A stretch of 48,851 nucleotides of DNA from Fidelibacterota bacterium (lineage in GTDB: Bacteria; Fidelibacterota; Marinisomatia; Marinisomatales; UBA1611). Below the pieces are notes generated by a model that ran no database searches, had not been told where the DNA came from, and worked only from the letters and a program-made list of their open reading frames with translations. Every line of letters begins with the position of its first letter. Positions within the stretch are counted from its first letter, which is position 1. This document shows positions 18,213-27,165 of this stretch, piece after piece. The position numbers and the translations under genes were made by a program. The stretch is from positions 1-48,851 of the forward strand of contig JABHGY010000108.1 of NCBI GenBank assembly GCA_018671775.1, given 5' to 3'.

Positions 18213-19180
18213 TAGTACGTCCTATTTTTGATAAGTTGAATAAAAGCATCTAGATCTTTTCGTTTTTCTTCTGGCAAAAAATGTAATACTTTACCTGCTT
18301 CTTCAAAAAAAGATTCATATCGAGTAATGGTCTCTTCTGCAATGCCTGTTTTTTCCAAAAATGTTTTAACAATATCCATGGAATCTTCATTTTGTTTAGA
18401 CATGAATTGAGAAATACATTTGTTCCATTCTTGCTCATGATTGGTGCGAGCTAAAATGATTGGATAAGTTTGTTTCCCCTCAGCCAAATCACTTCCCAAA
18501 CTTTTCCCCATTTGTTGAGGATTAGAGATAAGTTCTAACAAATCATCTTGCACTTGAAAGCCTTTGCCTAACAAGCGCCCAAATTGATCTAAATTTTGAA
18601 CCGTTTCATTGCTCAATCCTTCCATAATGGCTGGCAATGCAGCACAAGCACCCAATAATGCGCCTGTTTTGCAATCGATCATATCTAAATAATTAGATTC
18701 AGAAATGCTTAGATCATTTTCAAATTCTTTATCCCAAGCTTGCCCTTCACAAATCTCTAAAGTGACTTGATTGAAATAATTCATCACTTCTGTGACATGT
18801 GTCTCTACAAGTGTAACTTTAAGTTGGGCCAAAATAAAAATCGCATCGCCTGCTAAAATCGCAGTGGATTCATCCCATTTTTGGTGCAAGGTTTCTTGAC
18901 CATGACGCGTATCATCTTTATCCATAATGTCATCATGAACCAATGTAAAGGTATGAAGCAGCTCTACGGCTAAAGCTAAGTTCATTAATCCACGAGAATT
19001 AGCATCCAAAGCTCGACCCATAAGATGCACTAAAAGAGGACGAAATCGTTTCCCTTTTCCCTTTAAAACATAACGAATTGGATCATATAGATAGCCTGGT
19101 TTTTGCGGGATTGGAAGGCTGGCCAATTCTCGATTGACTTCCTCCCTAATCAGATTTATTTTTTTTTGGAAGTCACTCAT
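18212..19180 (-). CDS. Polyprenyl (geranylgeranyl/octaprenyl-type) diphosphate synthase
   Basis: Trans-isoprenyl diphosphate synthase extending allylic diphosphates with isopentenyl diphosphate. The first aspartate-rich motif is DDIMDKDDTRHG. The second is FQVQDDLLEL, slightly different from the usual DDxxD because the fifth position is Glu. GKGKRFRPLLVHL and GSDLAEGKQTYPII are also typical. At 322 residues the chain-length class cannot be decided from the motifs alone. The stop overlaps the next ATG by one base (TAATG), and its start overlaps the mutase stop by 4 bases. Confidence 0.9.
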   Translation of the reverse strand: MSDFQKKINLIREEVNRELASLPIPQKPGYLYDPIRYVLKGKGKRFRPLLVHLMGRALDANSRGLMNLALAVELLHTFTLVHDDIMDKDDTRHGQETLHQKWDESTAILAGDAIFILAQLKVTLVETHVTEVMNYFNQVTLEICEGQAWDKEFENDLSISESNYLDMIDCKTGALLGACAALPAIMEGLSNETVQNLDQFGRLLGKGFQVQDDLLELISNPQQMGKSLGSDLAEGKQTYPIILARTNHEQEWNKCISQFMSKQNEDSMDIVKTFLEKTGIAEETITRYESFFEEAGKVLHFLPEEKRKDLDAFIQLIKNRTY

Positions 19181-20544
19181 GATTCAAGTGTGATATCCCC
19201 AAATGATTGTAATTTATCTAAAACCAATTTTTTGATCTCTTCCATTCTTTCCATTGAATTTGCTTCAAATCGTGTTACGATAACGGGCTGAGTGTTAGAA
19301 GAGCGAACTAAACCCCACCCATCGCCAAATTGAATGCGAACACCATCAATGGTATTGCAATCAAAATTTGCTTTAAAATAGGCCAATGCTTTCTTGGTAA
19401 TGGTAAATTTTTCTTCATCCGTTCCACAATCCAAACGCATTTCTGGCGTTGAATAATACACAGGTAAATCTGCTGCGATTTTTGATAGTTTTTTATCGGA
19501 ACGAGATACTAATTGCATGAGACGGGCAGCTACATATATGGCATCATCAAACCCAAAAAAATCGTCAGCAAAAAAAATATGTCCACTCATTTCTCCACCA
19601 AACTTACATTGAATTTCGGCCATTCTTTGTTTAATGAGCGAATGACCCGTTTTCCACATGACTGGAATTCCACCCGCTTTCACAATCATTTCTTCAAGCG
19701 CTTGAGAACATTTTACATCAAACAAAATTTCATCGCCTGGTTCAACAATTTCTGGAAGAAAAAGTGCCATTAATTGATCTGCCCAAATGACTGTTCCCTT
19801 TTCATCTACAACGCCAACTCGATCTGCATCACCATCAAAAGCAAATCCCAAATCGTAATCACCGGATTTCACTTCACGAATCAAATCTTGGAGATTCTTC
19901 TCAACCGTTGGGTCAGGATGATGGTTTGGAAAAGTGCCATCTGCATCACAAAATAATTCTTTGACTTCAACATTGTGCATATTTTCAAAAATTGTTGGCG
20001 CATTCAAACATGCGGCCGCATTTCCACAATCCATGACCACTTTAAGAGGGCGTTCAATGTTGATTTTGCTCCGAATCATTTTATTGTAATCACCATTGAT
20101 ATCATGTTTGGCTTCACTGCCTTCTCCAATTTCGAAATCATTTTTATCAATCAGCGCTTTCAATGATTGGATAGTTTTTCCAAAAACAGCTTTACGTTCA
20201 ATGGACATTTTAAATCCGTTGAATTCTGGAGGATTATGACTACCGGTAATTTGAACCGCACCAAAGACACCAAGCTTAAACATGCTATAATAATTAGCTG
20301 GCGTGGGTAAAAGTCCCAAATTGATGACATCTGTTCCCGTGGACAAAACCCCTTTCGAAAACGATTCCATTAGAGACGGCGTTGTAAGACGAATATCCCC
20401 ACTTAATGCAATCTCTTGACCGCCAGAGCGGCGAATTAATGTTCCAAATGCTTTTCCTAATGCAAGCACCACATGGGGAGGAAAATCATCTTCTACTTTT
20501 CCACGAATATCATATTCGCGAAATATATATTTATTTATACTCAT
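19177..20544 (-). CDS. Phosphomannomutase/phosphoglucomutase
   Basis: Interconverts hexose-1- and hexose-6-phosphates (alpha-D-phosphohexomutase family, AlgC-like). The phosphoserine loop is TGSHNPPEFNGFKM (about residues 99-112). The Mg-binding loop is FDGDADRVGVV, the sugar-binding loop is GGEMSGHIFF, and the phosphate loop is near RSSNTQPVIVTRFE. The N terminus FREYDIRGKVEDDF is typical. At 455 residues it matches the bacterial PMM/PGM group. With PGI/PMI two genes downstream it would provide mannose-1-P or glucose-1-P for glycans. Confidence 0.94.
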   Translation of the reverse strand: MSINKYIFREYDIRGKVEDDFPPHVVLALGKAFGTLIRRSGGQEIALSGDIRLTTPSLMESFSKGVLSTGTDVINLGLLPTPANYYSMFKLGVFGAVQITGSHNPPEFNGFKMSIERKAVFGKTIQSLKALIDKNDFEIGEGSEAKHDINGDYNKMIRSKINIERPLKVVMDCGNAAACLNAPTIFENMHNVEVKELFCDADGTFPNHHPDPTVEKNLQDLIREVKSGDYDLGFAFDGDADRVGVVDEKGTVIWADQLMALFLPEIVEPGDEILFDVKCSQALEEMIVKAGGIPVMWKTGHSLIKQRMAEIQCKFGGEMSGHIFFADDFFGFDDAIYVAARLMQLVSRSDKKLSKIAADLPVYYSTPEMRLDCGTDEEKFTITKKALAYFKANFDCNTIDGVRIQFGDGWGLVRSSNTQPVIVTRFEANSMERMEEIKKLVLDKLQSFGDITLES

Positions 20545-20635
20545 TTTTAACCTTCAATCTTTTTACTATTATTAATGTCTAAATTACAAAAATTCAAAAT
20601 TGAATTCATTAAAAGAAATGCCATAATTCTTATGA

Positions 20636-21529
20636 TTATTCTGAAAGAACTCGACGTAGAAAGCCCTCATTTTTTTCTAATTTCGCAATCGCATCTTTCG
20701 CCGAACATTGCATCAATCCCATAACGATAGCTGTTTTTACAGACATACCAGATTCTCTCAATAATTTCTCTGACTTCTTGGCCTCAAATCCCGTGATTTC
20801 AGAAATGATCCGTCTTCCTCTATCCAATAGTTTTTCATTCACGACTTGCAAATCTACCATCAAATTTCCCAATGTTTTTCCCATGCGAATCATCGTTGCT
20901 GTCGATATCATATTCAAAATCAATTTTGTAGCGGTTCCAGCTTTCATTCGAGTAGAACCAGTTACAACTTCTGGGCCAATATTGACCGCCATAAGCACAT
21001 CCGTTTTTGTTGCTCGATAAGGTGCTTTATTCGTTACTAAATAAGCTGTAAAAGCACCAAGAGACCGGGCATAGTCTAAAGCAGAAACCACATATTTCGC
21101 CGAACCACTACAAGATATACCCACCAATAAATCATGCTTAGAAAAATGACATTTTTTTAAATCTTGAATGGCATCTTCTGAACTATCTTCTGCCCCTTCG
21201 ATAGATCGAACCAATGCCTCTTCTCCCCCAGCGATAATGCCTTGAAACCATTCATGTGGCGCGGAGAAGGTTGGAGGGATTTCTGATGCATCCAATACGC
21301 CCAGTCGTCCGCTCGTACCTGCACCAATATAAAAAATGTGTCCACCTGCTTGCAATGCTTTTACCGCCAAATTGACCGTCGTTTCTATTTCGGGAATTAT
21401 GGATTGAATGGCCTTTGCGATCTTTTGATCTTCGCTGTTGATAATTGTCAAAATTTCCCCCACGGGCAGGGAATCAATTTCCATAGATAACGGATTTTGC
21501 ATTTCGCTTAAAAGATCTTTGCGTTTCAT
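20636..21529 (-). CDS. murQ: N-acetylmuramic acid 6-phosphate etherase
   Basis: Cleaves the lactyl ether of MurNAc-6-phosphate to give GlcNAc-6-phosphate in peptidoglycan recycling. The 297-residue protein has a SIS domain with IFYIGAGTSGRLGVLDASEI (about residues 66-85). Other MurQ signatures are PPTF, GGEEALVRSIEGAEDSSEDA, VGISCSGSAKYVVSAL and the C-terminal GRRIISEITGFEAKKSEKLL. It is separated from the mutase gene by 91 bases with no obvious terminator and is divergent from prmA. Confidence 0.95.
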   Translation of the reverse strand: MKRKDLLSEMQNPLSMEIDSLPVGEILTIINSEDQKIAKAIQSIIPEIETTVNLAVKALQAGGHIFYIGAGTSGRLGVLDASEIPPTFSAPHEWFQGIIAGGEEALVRSIEGAEDSSEDAIQDLKKCHFSKHDLLVGISCSGSAKYVVSALDYARSLGAFTAYLVTNKAPYRATKTDVLMAVNIGPEVVTGSTRMKAGTATKLILNMISTATMIRMGKTLGNLMVDLQVVNEKLLDRGRRIISEITGFEAKKSEKLLRESGMSVKTAIVMGLMQCSAKDAIAKLEKNEGFLRRVLSE

Positions 21530-21649
21530 AAGTTTCGTTTTATCTTTGAGGTTGAATCAAAATTTAAGCAGATTGTGTCTCAAGAATATGTGTCTTTTTA
21601 TTCTTTTTGATTTCATCTGAAGAGAAGGATTAAGTTCAGCCTACTCATT

Positions 21650-22543
21650 ATGAAGAAATGGCAAAACATTCATCTCGCTCTCCCTAATATCGATTTGGAG
21701 GAAGCATCCAATTATCTTTTGGAACTGGACGTTTTATCTGTATCTATTCTTCCCAAAGAAGGGACAAATCCTGAATTTGGATTCGATGAAGCGGGCGAAA
21801 ACATTTTCTTATCTTCAGAGAAAGATGTCCTATCATTTATCATCGATGAACATATTAATCCTAGCCCTATTCTTAAATCTTTAAGCAAAAAACTGTCTCT
21901 AGAAAATACACCTAAATTTAATCTTAGCATGATTGAAGATAGAGATTGGATAAAGCATACACAAAATCAATTTTCTGAAATAGTAATCAATGAGTCACTT
22001 CGAATTCTGCCACCTTGGGAGACAAAAAGTCCGTTTAATGGAGAATCTATTATCATCGAACCTGGATCTGCATTTGGAACAGGAGATCATCCAACGACTC
22101 ACTTATGCTTGGATTGGCTTTCAAAAAATATCAAGCCCGAGAATCATGTATTAGATTTCGGCTGTGGATCAGCCATCCTCTTGATTGCCGCACTTCAATT
22201 AGGCGCGGGTACGGGAACAGGCGTGGATATAGATCCGCTTGCTTTAGAAAATGCAAAACACAATTGTACACTCAATCAAGTAAACCCTACTTTATGTTTA
22301 TCGCAGGATTTTCACTCTGGACAATTTGATATTATTGTGGCAAATATACTTTGTAATCCACTGATTGCCCTCGCACCCTTGCTCGCTGAAAATTGTAATA
22401 CAAATGGACAGATTATTTTAGCTGGTATTTTAGAGCATCAAATATCTCAAGTCATTGATGCTTATAACCCTTATTTTTCTATAGAATTATTGGCGCAAAA
22501 AGAAGAATGGGTTTTACTTGGTGGAAAAAAGAAATCCAAATAA
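21650..22543 (+). CDS. prmA: Ribosomal protein L11 methyltransferase
   Basis: SAM-dependent methyltransferase acting on ribosomal protein L11. PrmA signatures are EPGSAFGTGDHPTTHLCLDW, the SAM motif VLDFGCGSAILLIAAL followed by GVDIDPLALENA, and DIIVANILCNPLIALAPLL. The 297 residues fit. The first 60 residues are the usual poorly conserved substrate-binding part. A GAGAAGGA ribosome binding site lies some 20 bases upstream of the ATG. The gene stands alone on + between two minus-strand blocks. Confidence 0.93.
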   Translation: MKKWQNIHLALPNIDLEEASNYLLELDVLSVSILPKEGTNPEFGFDEAGENIFLSSEKDVLSFIIDEHINPSPILKSLSKKLSLENTPKFNLSMIEDRDWIKHTQNQFSEIVINESLRILPPWETKSPFNGESIIIEPGSAFGTGDHPTTHLCLDWLSKNIKPENHVLDFGCGSAILLIAALQLGAGTGTGVDIDPLALENAKHNCTLNQVNPTLCLSQDFHSGQFDIIVANILCNPLIALAPLLAENCNTNGQIILAGILEHQISQVIDAYNPYFSIELLAQKEEWVLLGGKKKSK

Positions 22544-22545
22544 GT

Positions 22546-22719
22546 CTATTTATTCTTCTCTCGAAATTTCTTCCACGCCATAGCGCCACCGGCTCCGATT
22601 AAAAGTTTTAAGCCACCAATGGGTGCTTGAGTTGGTGCATTCGAAAAACCAACGCCTTGTGCCATCAGGATACTTGAAATTGAAATAAGTCCAATAATGA
22701 TTGTTGTGTATCTGTTCAT
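22546..22719 (-). CDS. Small exported protein with PID-CTERM-like C-terminal sorting/anchor segment
   Basis: The preferred start is the ATG ending at 22719, giving 57 residues, with a GGAAAAAAC stretch upstream as a possible ribosome binding site. Residues 1-21 form a signal peptide (IIIGLISISSILMAQG). Residues 33-57 read APIGGLKLLIGAGGAMAWKK followed by a basic end. A Pro-Ile-Gly-Gly turn, one membrane segment and a basic tail is the layout of PID-CTERM small proteins of Bacteroidota, as I recall that family. The function is unknown. It follows the T9SS cargo gene by 44 bases on the same strand and converges on prmA. Confidence 0.6.
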   Translation of the reverse strand: MNRYTTIIIGLISISSILMAQGVGFSNAPTQAPIGGLKLLIGAGGAMAWKKFREKNK

Positions 22720-22763
22720 AATTGTTTTTTCCAAATGCAACCTTTTGAAGGTTTATTCTGAGT

Positions 22764-25538
22764 TTATTTAATGTATGTGATTTTTTGTGTGAATGTCTTT
22801 TCTCCTGATTCCAATTTTATAAAATAAATTCCTGATGATTGATTCACTGGACTCCATTGTGCTTTGTGTTTACCTGCTTTCATTGGTTTATTTATCAGGG
22901 TTTCTACCAACCGTCCTTTGATATCAAAAACGCGTAGAGACGTTATTAATAACGTCTCGGTACCTGGGATATCAAACGAAATCATGGCGCTTGGATTAAA
23001 TGGGTTAGGATAAATGGGATATAATGAAAATTTTGCAGGTAACGAGATGTTATCGATTTTTATTTTCCCTTGCTGAGAAATGATATTCTCTCCATTTAGC
23101 ATTTTGTAATAAAGATTTAAAATTTCGATTTCAGAATCCATCTTGAATGAAATTGTATCTTGCTTAAACTCACCTGTTCTCGAAAATTCTACAATAGAAA
23201 ATCCTCTTTCTGGAGAGTCACTTGACATAAATAATTCGCCATCCTGATTTTGTTGAGGTGTAAATTGAATGCTTTGCTCACCGATATCGTAAGAAATCTG
23301 GATTTGTCCAGCTTGAATAGATTCGTCAATAATAATTGAAATATTGTCCTTTTTTTGGATCACTTCCAATGAGCGTCCAACTTGTGATTGCTCTTTTTCA
23401 ATCTGACCAAAATTCTTTTGATACCAAGACCACATTTGAACAAATGCCATGCCATCTTCTAAATCAAATTTGCTATCCAATGTTGATATAAAATGAGGTG
23501 CTTCTCCACTCACAGGAGCTAATTCAAAGTTAAAATCTTTTGCATTCCATCTGTTTAATAAAATATTTAAATCAATAAAAGATATCTTTGAATCTAAATT
23601 ATAATCACCCAACATTGGCGTTAGATAGGTATACGCTATGTCAACGGTCGTAAGGCCTGTTTCGTCTTCCAGATAGGTAAAGGATACGGTTATCGAATCG
23701 TAACTTGCAAACGGAGGTTTTAATAATATGCTTAAGCTTGAATCTGTTTTACTTGAATCAAAGCTTATCGAGTTCACATTAAAAGCGGATATGGAAAAAT
23801 TCAATGAATCAATCTTTTCATTAAATAAAAATGTAATAGGCCTATTTTCCATAAGAACAATAAATGAATCGATTGGGAAAGAAATTGATTCCACGCTAGG
23901 AGGAAGTATATCATATAATTGAGTTGTATCGACAATGGTAGTATTACTCACCAATTGATTGCCAGCTTCGTCAAATATCTCAACATCTGCTTTGGTCTTT
24001 AGAATGAATTTTTCATTTCCATTGGGCGTATGATTATAATTAAAATTCATTCTAATTTGATTCTCTCCTCCATTCAAAAAATTACTATCTGTGCGTGTCA
24101 AACTCGTAATCACCATGGTATCAGAAAGACTTTTATTCGAAAAATATTCTATCTCAAAATTGTTTTTAGTGATGGACTCCGTCCCGACATTTGTCCCAAA
24201 TATTGTATCATCAAAAATCAAATCTAAATAGGAGTTGTTTAATGCAAAATTTACTGAATCTAAAGCTGGAGCTAAGTAATCTCTGACTGTAAATAATTGG
24301 CTTGAATTAAATTCAACACTAACATTATTTTCATCTGCCAAAACAGCATTAAACGAGAAATAAATAGTTGTTTCACTTTCAAATATTTCTGTAGGAAAAA
24401 GCGCTATTGAAGGTGGATCCCCTTCCATGGTTAAAGTAAAAGGAATATCGGGGCCCGAGATATCATTATATTTTAGTATGATATAGGACATCAAATGTTC
24501 AGCTTCCACAACAATTTCCGTATCTGGGATATATAATGTTTCACTAAAACTCATGGTAATTGAATCATTTTCCATCGCGCCATTTTCAGGTATCACAAAA
24601 TCAATATCAGGAGGAACGGCATCACTCAAATTGAATGTTATTCCATCCACATCGAGAAGCGGAATTCCTATGCTATTGAAAATTGAAGAGACCGAAGCTG
24701 GTCCGATTGTAACAGATTCTGAGCCACTAGGCAGATTGGGGTACTCTATATTGATGATAACTGATTCATCGCCACTCACAAGATCATCTCCTGTTAATGA
24801 TGTGAGAGAGCTTATATTTGCTTCTGTGGCATTGCCTCCATTCGGGTTGATTGTTAAACTATAATCATCATTATCTAAAGGTGGTCCATTTCCGCTGTAC
24901 ACCTCTTGGTAATCGCCACCATAAACACCTTCGCTAAAATAATAATTTATATTCGAAAAATCTTCTGATAAAGATGTAGAATCTACAGTGAGCGCTAAAC
25001 CAAAAGAGGTTTTCACACTGCCAGTATTTCCTCCACGATCGTCCACAACAATGTAATATGTTCCTGCCTCAAGTATCAATTTGGGAAGCATATTGGCATA
25101 ATAGGGGGCGGACTCAAAACCTGAAATACATTCAAACGCATAAGTCTCAGACGAACCATCTGGATAGAGAATTTCTGTATTAGAATCATCCTGATAAAAC
25201 GCCCAAGATGCCATATCGCAATCAACTGTAAATAAAGCAATATGAACATCTACATCTGTTTCAGAATCACAGGTTGTGATATAGATTGTTGAAGTTTCGC
25301 TTAAGGATAATTTGTATGTATAATCTGTTCCATCCGAATTATTAATATTTCCTGGATTGCCGTCAATACCTGGAAATGCCCTAAAGTCCCAATCATTATC
25401 GTCAACGGTAAGGTCCGCTAAATGATTAAATGGGAAGTCAACTTCAGTAAGTTCTGTATCAAAGCACTGAGCAAATGTCACCTTCGGAACGGACATTAAT
25501 ATTAAGACAAATAATGGATAAACTATTTTATTCCACAT
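22764..25538 (-). CDS. Large secreted protein with Ig-like repeats, dockerin-like module and T9SS type A C-terminal sorting domain
   Basis: A 924-residue exported protein. Residues 1-23 are a signal peptide ending TFAQ. Residues 25-170 resemble a PPC-type beta domain (TYYIVVDDRGG). The middle has Ig-like stretches starting PPDIDFVIPENGAMENDSI, PALDSVNFALNNSYL and PPSVESISFPIDSF, of the SbsA/Big_5 kind. Residues about 642-663 (LGDYNLDSKISFIDLNILLN) fit a type I dockerin repeat with an EF-hand loop D-x-N-x-D and Asp at position 12. A weaker second half lies near 685-705 (LDSKFDLEDGMAFVQMW). Residues 835-924 are a T9SS sorting domain (YPIYPNPFNPSAMISF, RVFDIKGRLVETL, SSGIYFIKLESG). The start overlaps the cohesin-like gene by 11 bases. 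Confidence 0.9.
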   Translation of the reverse strand: MWNKIVYPLFVLILMSVPKVTFAQCFDTELTEVDFPFNHLADLTVDDNDWDFRAFPGIDGNPGNINNSDGTDYTYKLSLSETSTIYITTCDSETDVDVHIALFTVDCDMASWAFYQDDSNTEILYPDGSSETYAFECISGFESAPYYANMLPKLILEAGTYYIVVDDRGGNTGSVKTSFGLALTVDSTSLSEDFSNINYYFSEGVYGGDYQEVYSGNGPPLDNDDYSLTINPNGGNATEANISSLTSLTGDDLVSGDESVIINIEYPNLPSGSESVTIGPASVSSIFNSIGIPLLDVDGITFNLSDAVPPDIDFVIPENGAMENDSITMSFSETLYIPDTEIVVEAEHLMSYIILKYNDISGPDIPFTLTMEGDPPSIALFPTEIFESETTIYFSFNAVLADENNVSVEFNSSQLFTVRDYLAPALDSVNFALNNSYLDLIFDDTIFGTNVGTESITKNNFEIEYFSNKSLSDTMVITSLTRTDSNFLNGGENQIRMNFNYNHTPNGNEKFILKTKADVEIFDEAGNQLVSNTTIVDTTQLYDILPPSVESISFPIDSFIVLMENRPITFLFNEKIDSLNFSISAFNVNSISFDSSKTDSSLSILLKPPFASYDSITVSFTYLEDETGLTTVDIAYTYLTPMLGDYNLDSKISFIDLNILLNRWNAKDFNFELAPVSGEAPHFISTLDSKFDLEDGMAFVQMWSWYQKNFGQIEKEQSQVGRSLEVIQKKDNISIIIDESIQAGQIQISYDIGEQSIQFTPQQNQDGELFMSSDSPERGFSIVEFSRTGEFKQDTISFKMDSEIEILNLYYKMLNGENIISQQGKIKIDNISLPAKFSLYPIYPNPFNPSAMISFDIPGTETLLITSLRVFDIKGRLVETLINKPMKAGKHKAQWSPVNQSSGIYFIKLESGEKTFTQKITYIK

Positions 25539-26091
25539 TAATTAACCCTATTCCATAGCTTTTTATATGGGCAGAATCATTTTTCGCATCTCGAAGTTTG
25601 GTGTTTTTTCCATAAAGCAATTCCGAATTTCCTGTGGAAATAGCCGTTAAATGAATCGTTGCCAAAGACCAAGTTCCCCCATCATTTTGATCCATCTCAA
25701 TGTCAGGTAATAAATATATAAGAATATCAAGAACCCCTTGCTCATTCTCCACAATTTGAATGGGGCTATTTTGACTTTGGAAAAATTCTCCCGCAGTCAC
25801 TGAATCAACCCTTACGCTTCCCCAATCATATCGGATATCTAATTGAGCCGCAGCCGATGGATTTAGTTTTAACCCATAAAGCTGAACAGATATTGAAGAA
25901 TTTAATTGTGTATTTATTTCTGCAGGATGGAAAAAAAGTGCCGGTGCTTCCAAATCCATATTCTCAGGATCAAATGGATTATTTAAAACATAGTTCGCTT
26001 CATCACATGAAAGAATCAAAAATAAGCAACAAAGAAAAAGTTTATGAACTATTTTCTTAAAAACGATAATTGAATTGTATTTTATTCGCAT
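25528..26091 (-). CDS. Lipoprotein with cohesin-like domain
   Basis: The likely start is ATG 26091 (187 residues), because the frame further upstream encodes no sensible leader and lies inside the preceding gene; even so it overlaps that gene by 35 bases. The lipoprotein signal ends in LFLILSC with Cys29. Residues 50-170 follow the pattern of a type I/II cohesin or carbohydrate-binding-like beta sandwich: SSISVQLYGLKLNPSAAAQL, then DIRYDWGSVRVDSVTAGEFF, EQGVLDILIYLL and GTWSLATIHLTAISTGNSEL. The next gene encodes a dockerin-like module, which strengthens the call. The match is by eye; no search was possible. Confidence 0.65.
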   Translation of the reverse strand: MRIKYNSIIVFKKIVHKLFLCCLFLILSCDEANYVLNNPFDPENMDLEAPALFFHPAEINTQLNSSISVQLYGLKLNPSAAAQLDIRYDWGSVRVDSVTAGEFFQSQNSPIQIVENEQGVLDILIYLLPDIEMDQNDGGTWSLATIHLTAISTGNSELLYGKNTKLRDAKNDSAHIKSYGIGLINVE

Positions 26092-27076
26092 CAGGTTTGT
26101 ATTCAAAATCAAAATAATAGTCTCCATCAAAAAAATCATCATTTGGTGCAACAATATAGGCATGAGCCATATTTATAACCCAAATCAATGCACCTATATT
26201 TCGAACATTTTTCATAAATAAATTGTATTTTTTTGTATCAGAAACATACTGAATAATTTGAGGGCGTAATTCTAATAAATTGTGTGGATCAGTTTCGATT
26301 TGGTAAGATTGATATGTTTCTTGAAATCCTCCCCAAGCAATATCATATTGATAATAAGCTATCAAAGTGCTTACTCCGAGAATCGCTTCTATACTCATGA
26401 ATGTATATCCATGAAATTTTCGTTTTGCCCAAATTTGTCCGCTACCTGGTAGCGCGGTGGACATCATAAGTGCTTTAATTTTACTGGGTATTGGAGGCAG
26501 TTGAGGCCATATCCGTTTACGAATTATTTTTTTGGACACGGCGACTTGAGATGTATCTGATTCTACAGACAGATTATCTGGAATTGGTAAACCACTTACA
26601 TCATAAGCCATTTTTTTCATATCTAGCAAAAGGCTATCAGAAGCGCCTGAACTATTTATGGAAAATTCATTGACCATCGTTTCCAAATCAACGGAAAACA
26701 ATCTACCATTGATTAAAAATTCATCATCCCCGTTCTGTTCAATTTTTCCTGCGATAATATAATTTACGTTTAATTTTTTCCCGAGATCAATGGCGCACCC
26801 TTCACTTAAACATGACCAATAATCTTTTTTATTTGGATTTAAAATACTGAACTGATTACTGATACCTTTATTTTGGACTCTATAAACTTTCAGATCTCGG
26901 ATTGTCTTCCTGAATTCCTCTGTGAGGAATAATCTTAACGGCTCAGAAAGACCCTCTCCACTAAATTCTAACACAGCAAGTTTGCTACCTGTATTCAAGT
27001 AAACCGATTTACTAATCTCACTCGCAAAGCAAAGATTTATAAATTGAAAAATGATGATAGCTCGAATGATGGACAT
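26057..27076 (-). CDS. DUF5683-like exported protein with CsgG/TolB-type N-terminal region
   Basis: A 339-residue protein with a signal peptide (IIIFQFINLCFASE). Residues 30-165 look like a CsgG/FlgO-type nucleotide-less domain (KLAVLEFSGEGLSEPLRLFL, KKLNVNYIIAGKIEQNGD). Residues 200-320 resemble the DUF5683 membrane-associated module (ALMMSTALPGSGQIWAKRKF, then two hydrophobic segments). The precise role is unknown; similar proteins are common in the FCB group envelope. It is the probable upstream member of the cohesin/T9SS gene run, 89 bases after the preceding small exported protein gene. Confidence 0.7.
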   Translation of the reverse strand: MSIIRAIIIFQFINLCFASEISKSVYLNTGSKLAVLEFSGEGLSEPLRLFLTEEFRKTIRDLKVYRVQNKGISNQFSILNPNKKDYWSCLSEGCAIDLGKKLNVNYIIAGKIEQNGDDEFLINGRLFSVDLETMVNEFSINSSGASDSLLLDMKKMAYDVSGLPIPDNLSVESDTSQVAVSKKIIRKRIWPQLPPIPSKIKALMMSTALPGSGQIWAKRKFHGYTFMSIEAILGVSTLIAYYQYDIAWGGFQETYQSYQIETDPHNLLELRPQIIQYVSDTKKYNLFMKNVRNIGALIWVINMAHAYIVAPNDDFFDGDYYFDFEYKPDANKIQFNYRF

Positions 27077-27165
27077 GAATGAAAAAGAGAGGATATTTTT
27101 CCTCGCTATTGTAAAGTTACGCCGTTTCTTGAATCCATTGCAAATAAATCGAAAAAAGGATATAT

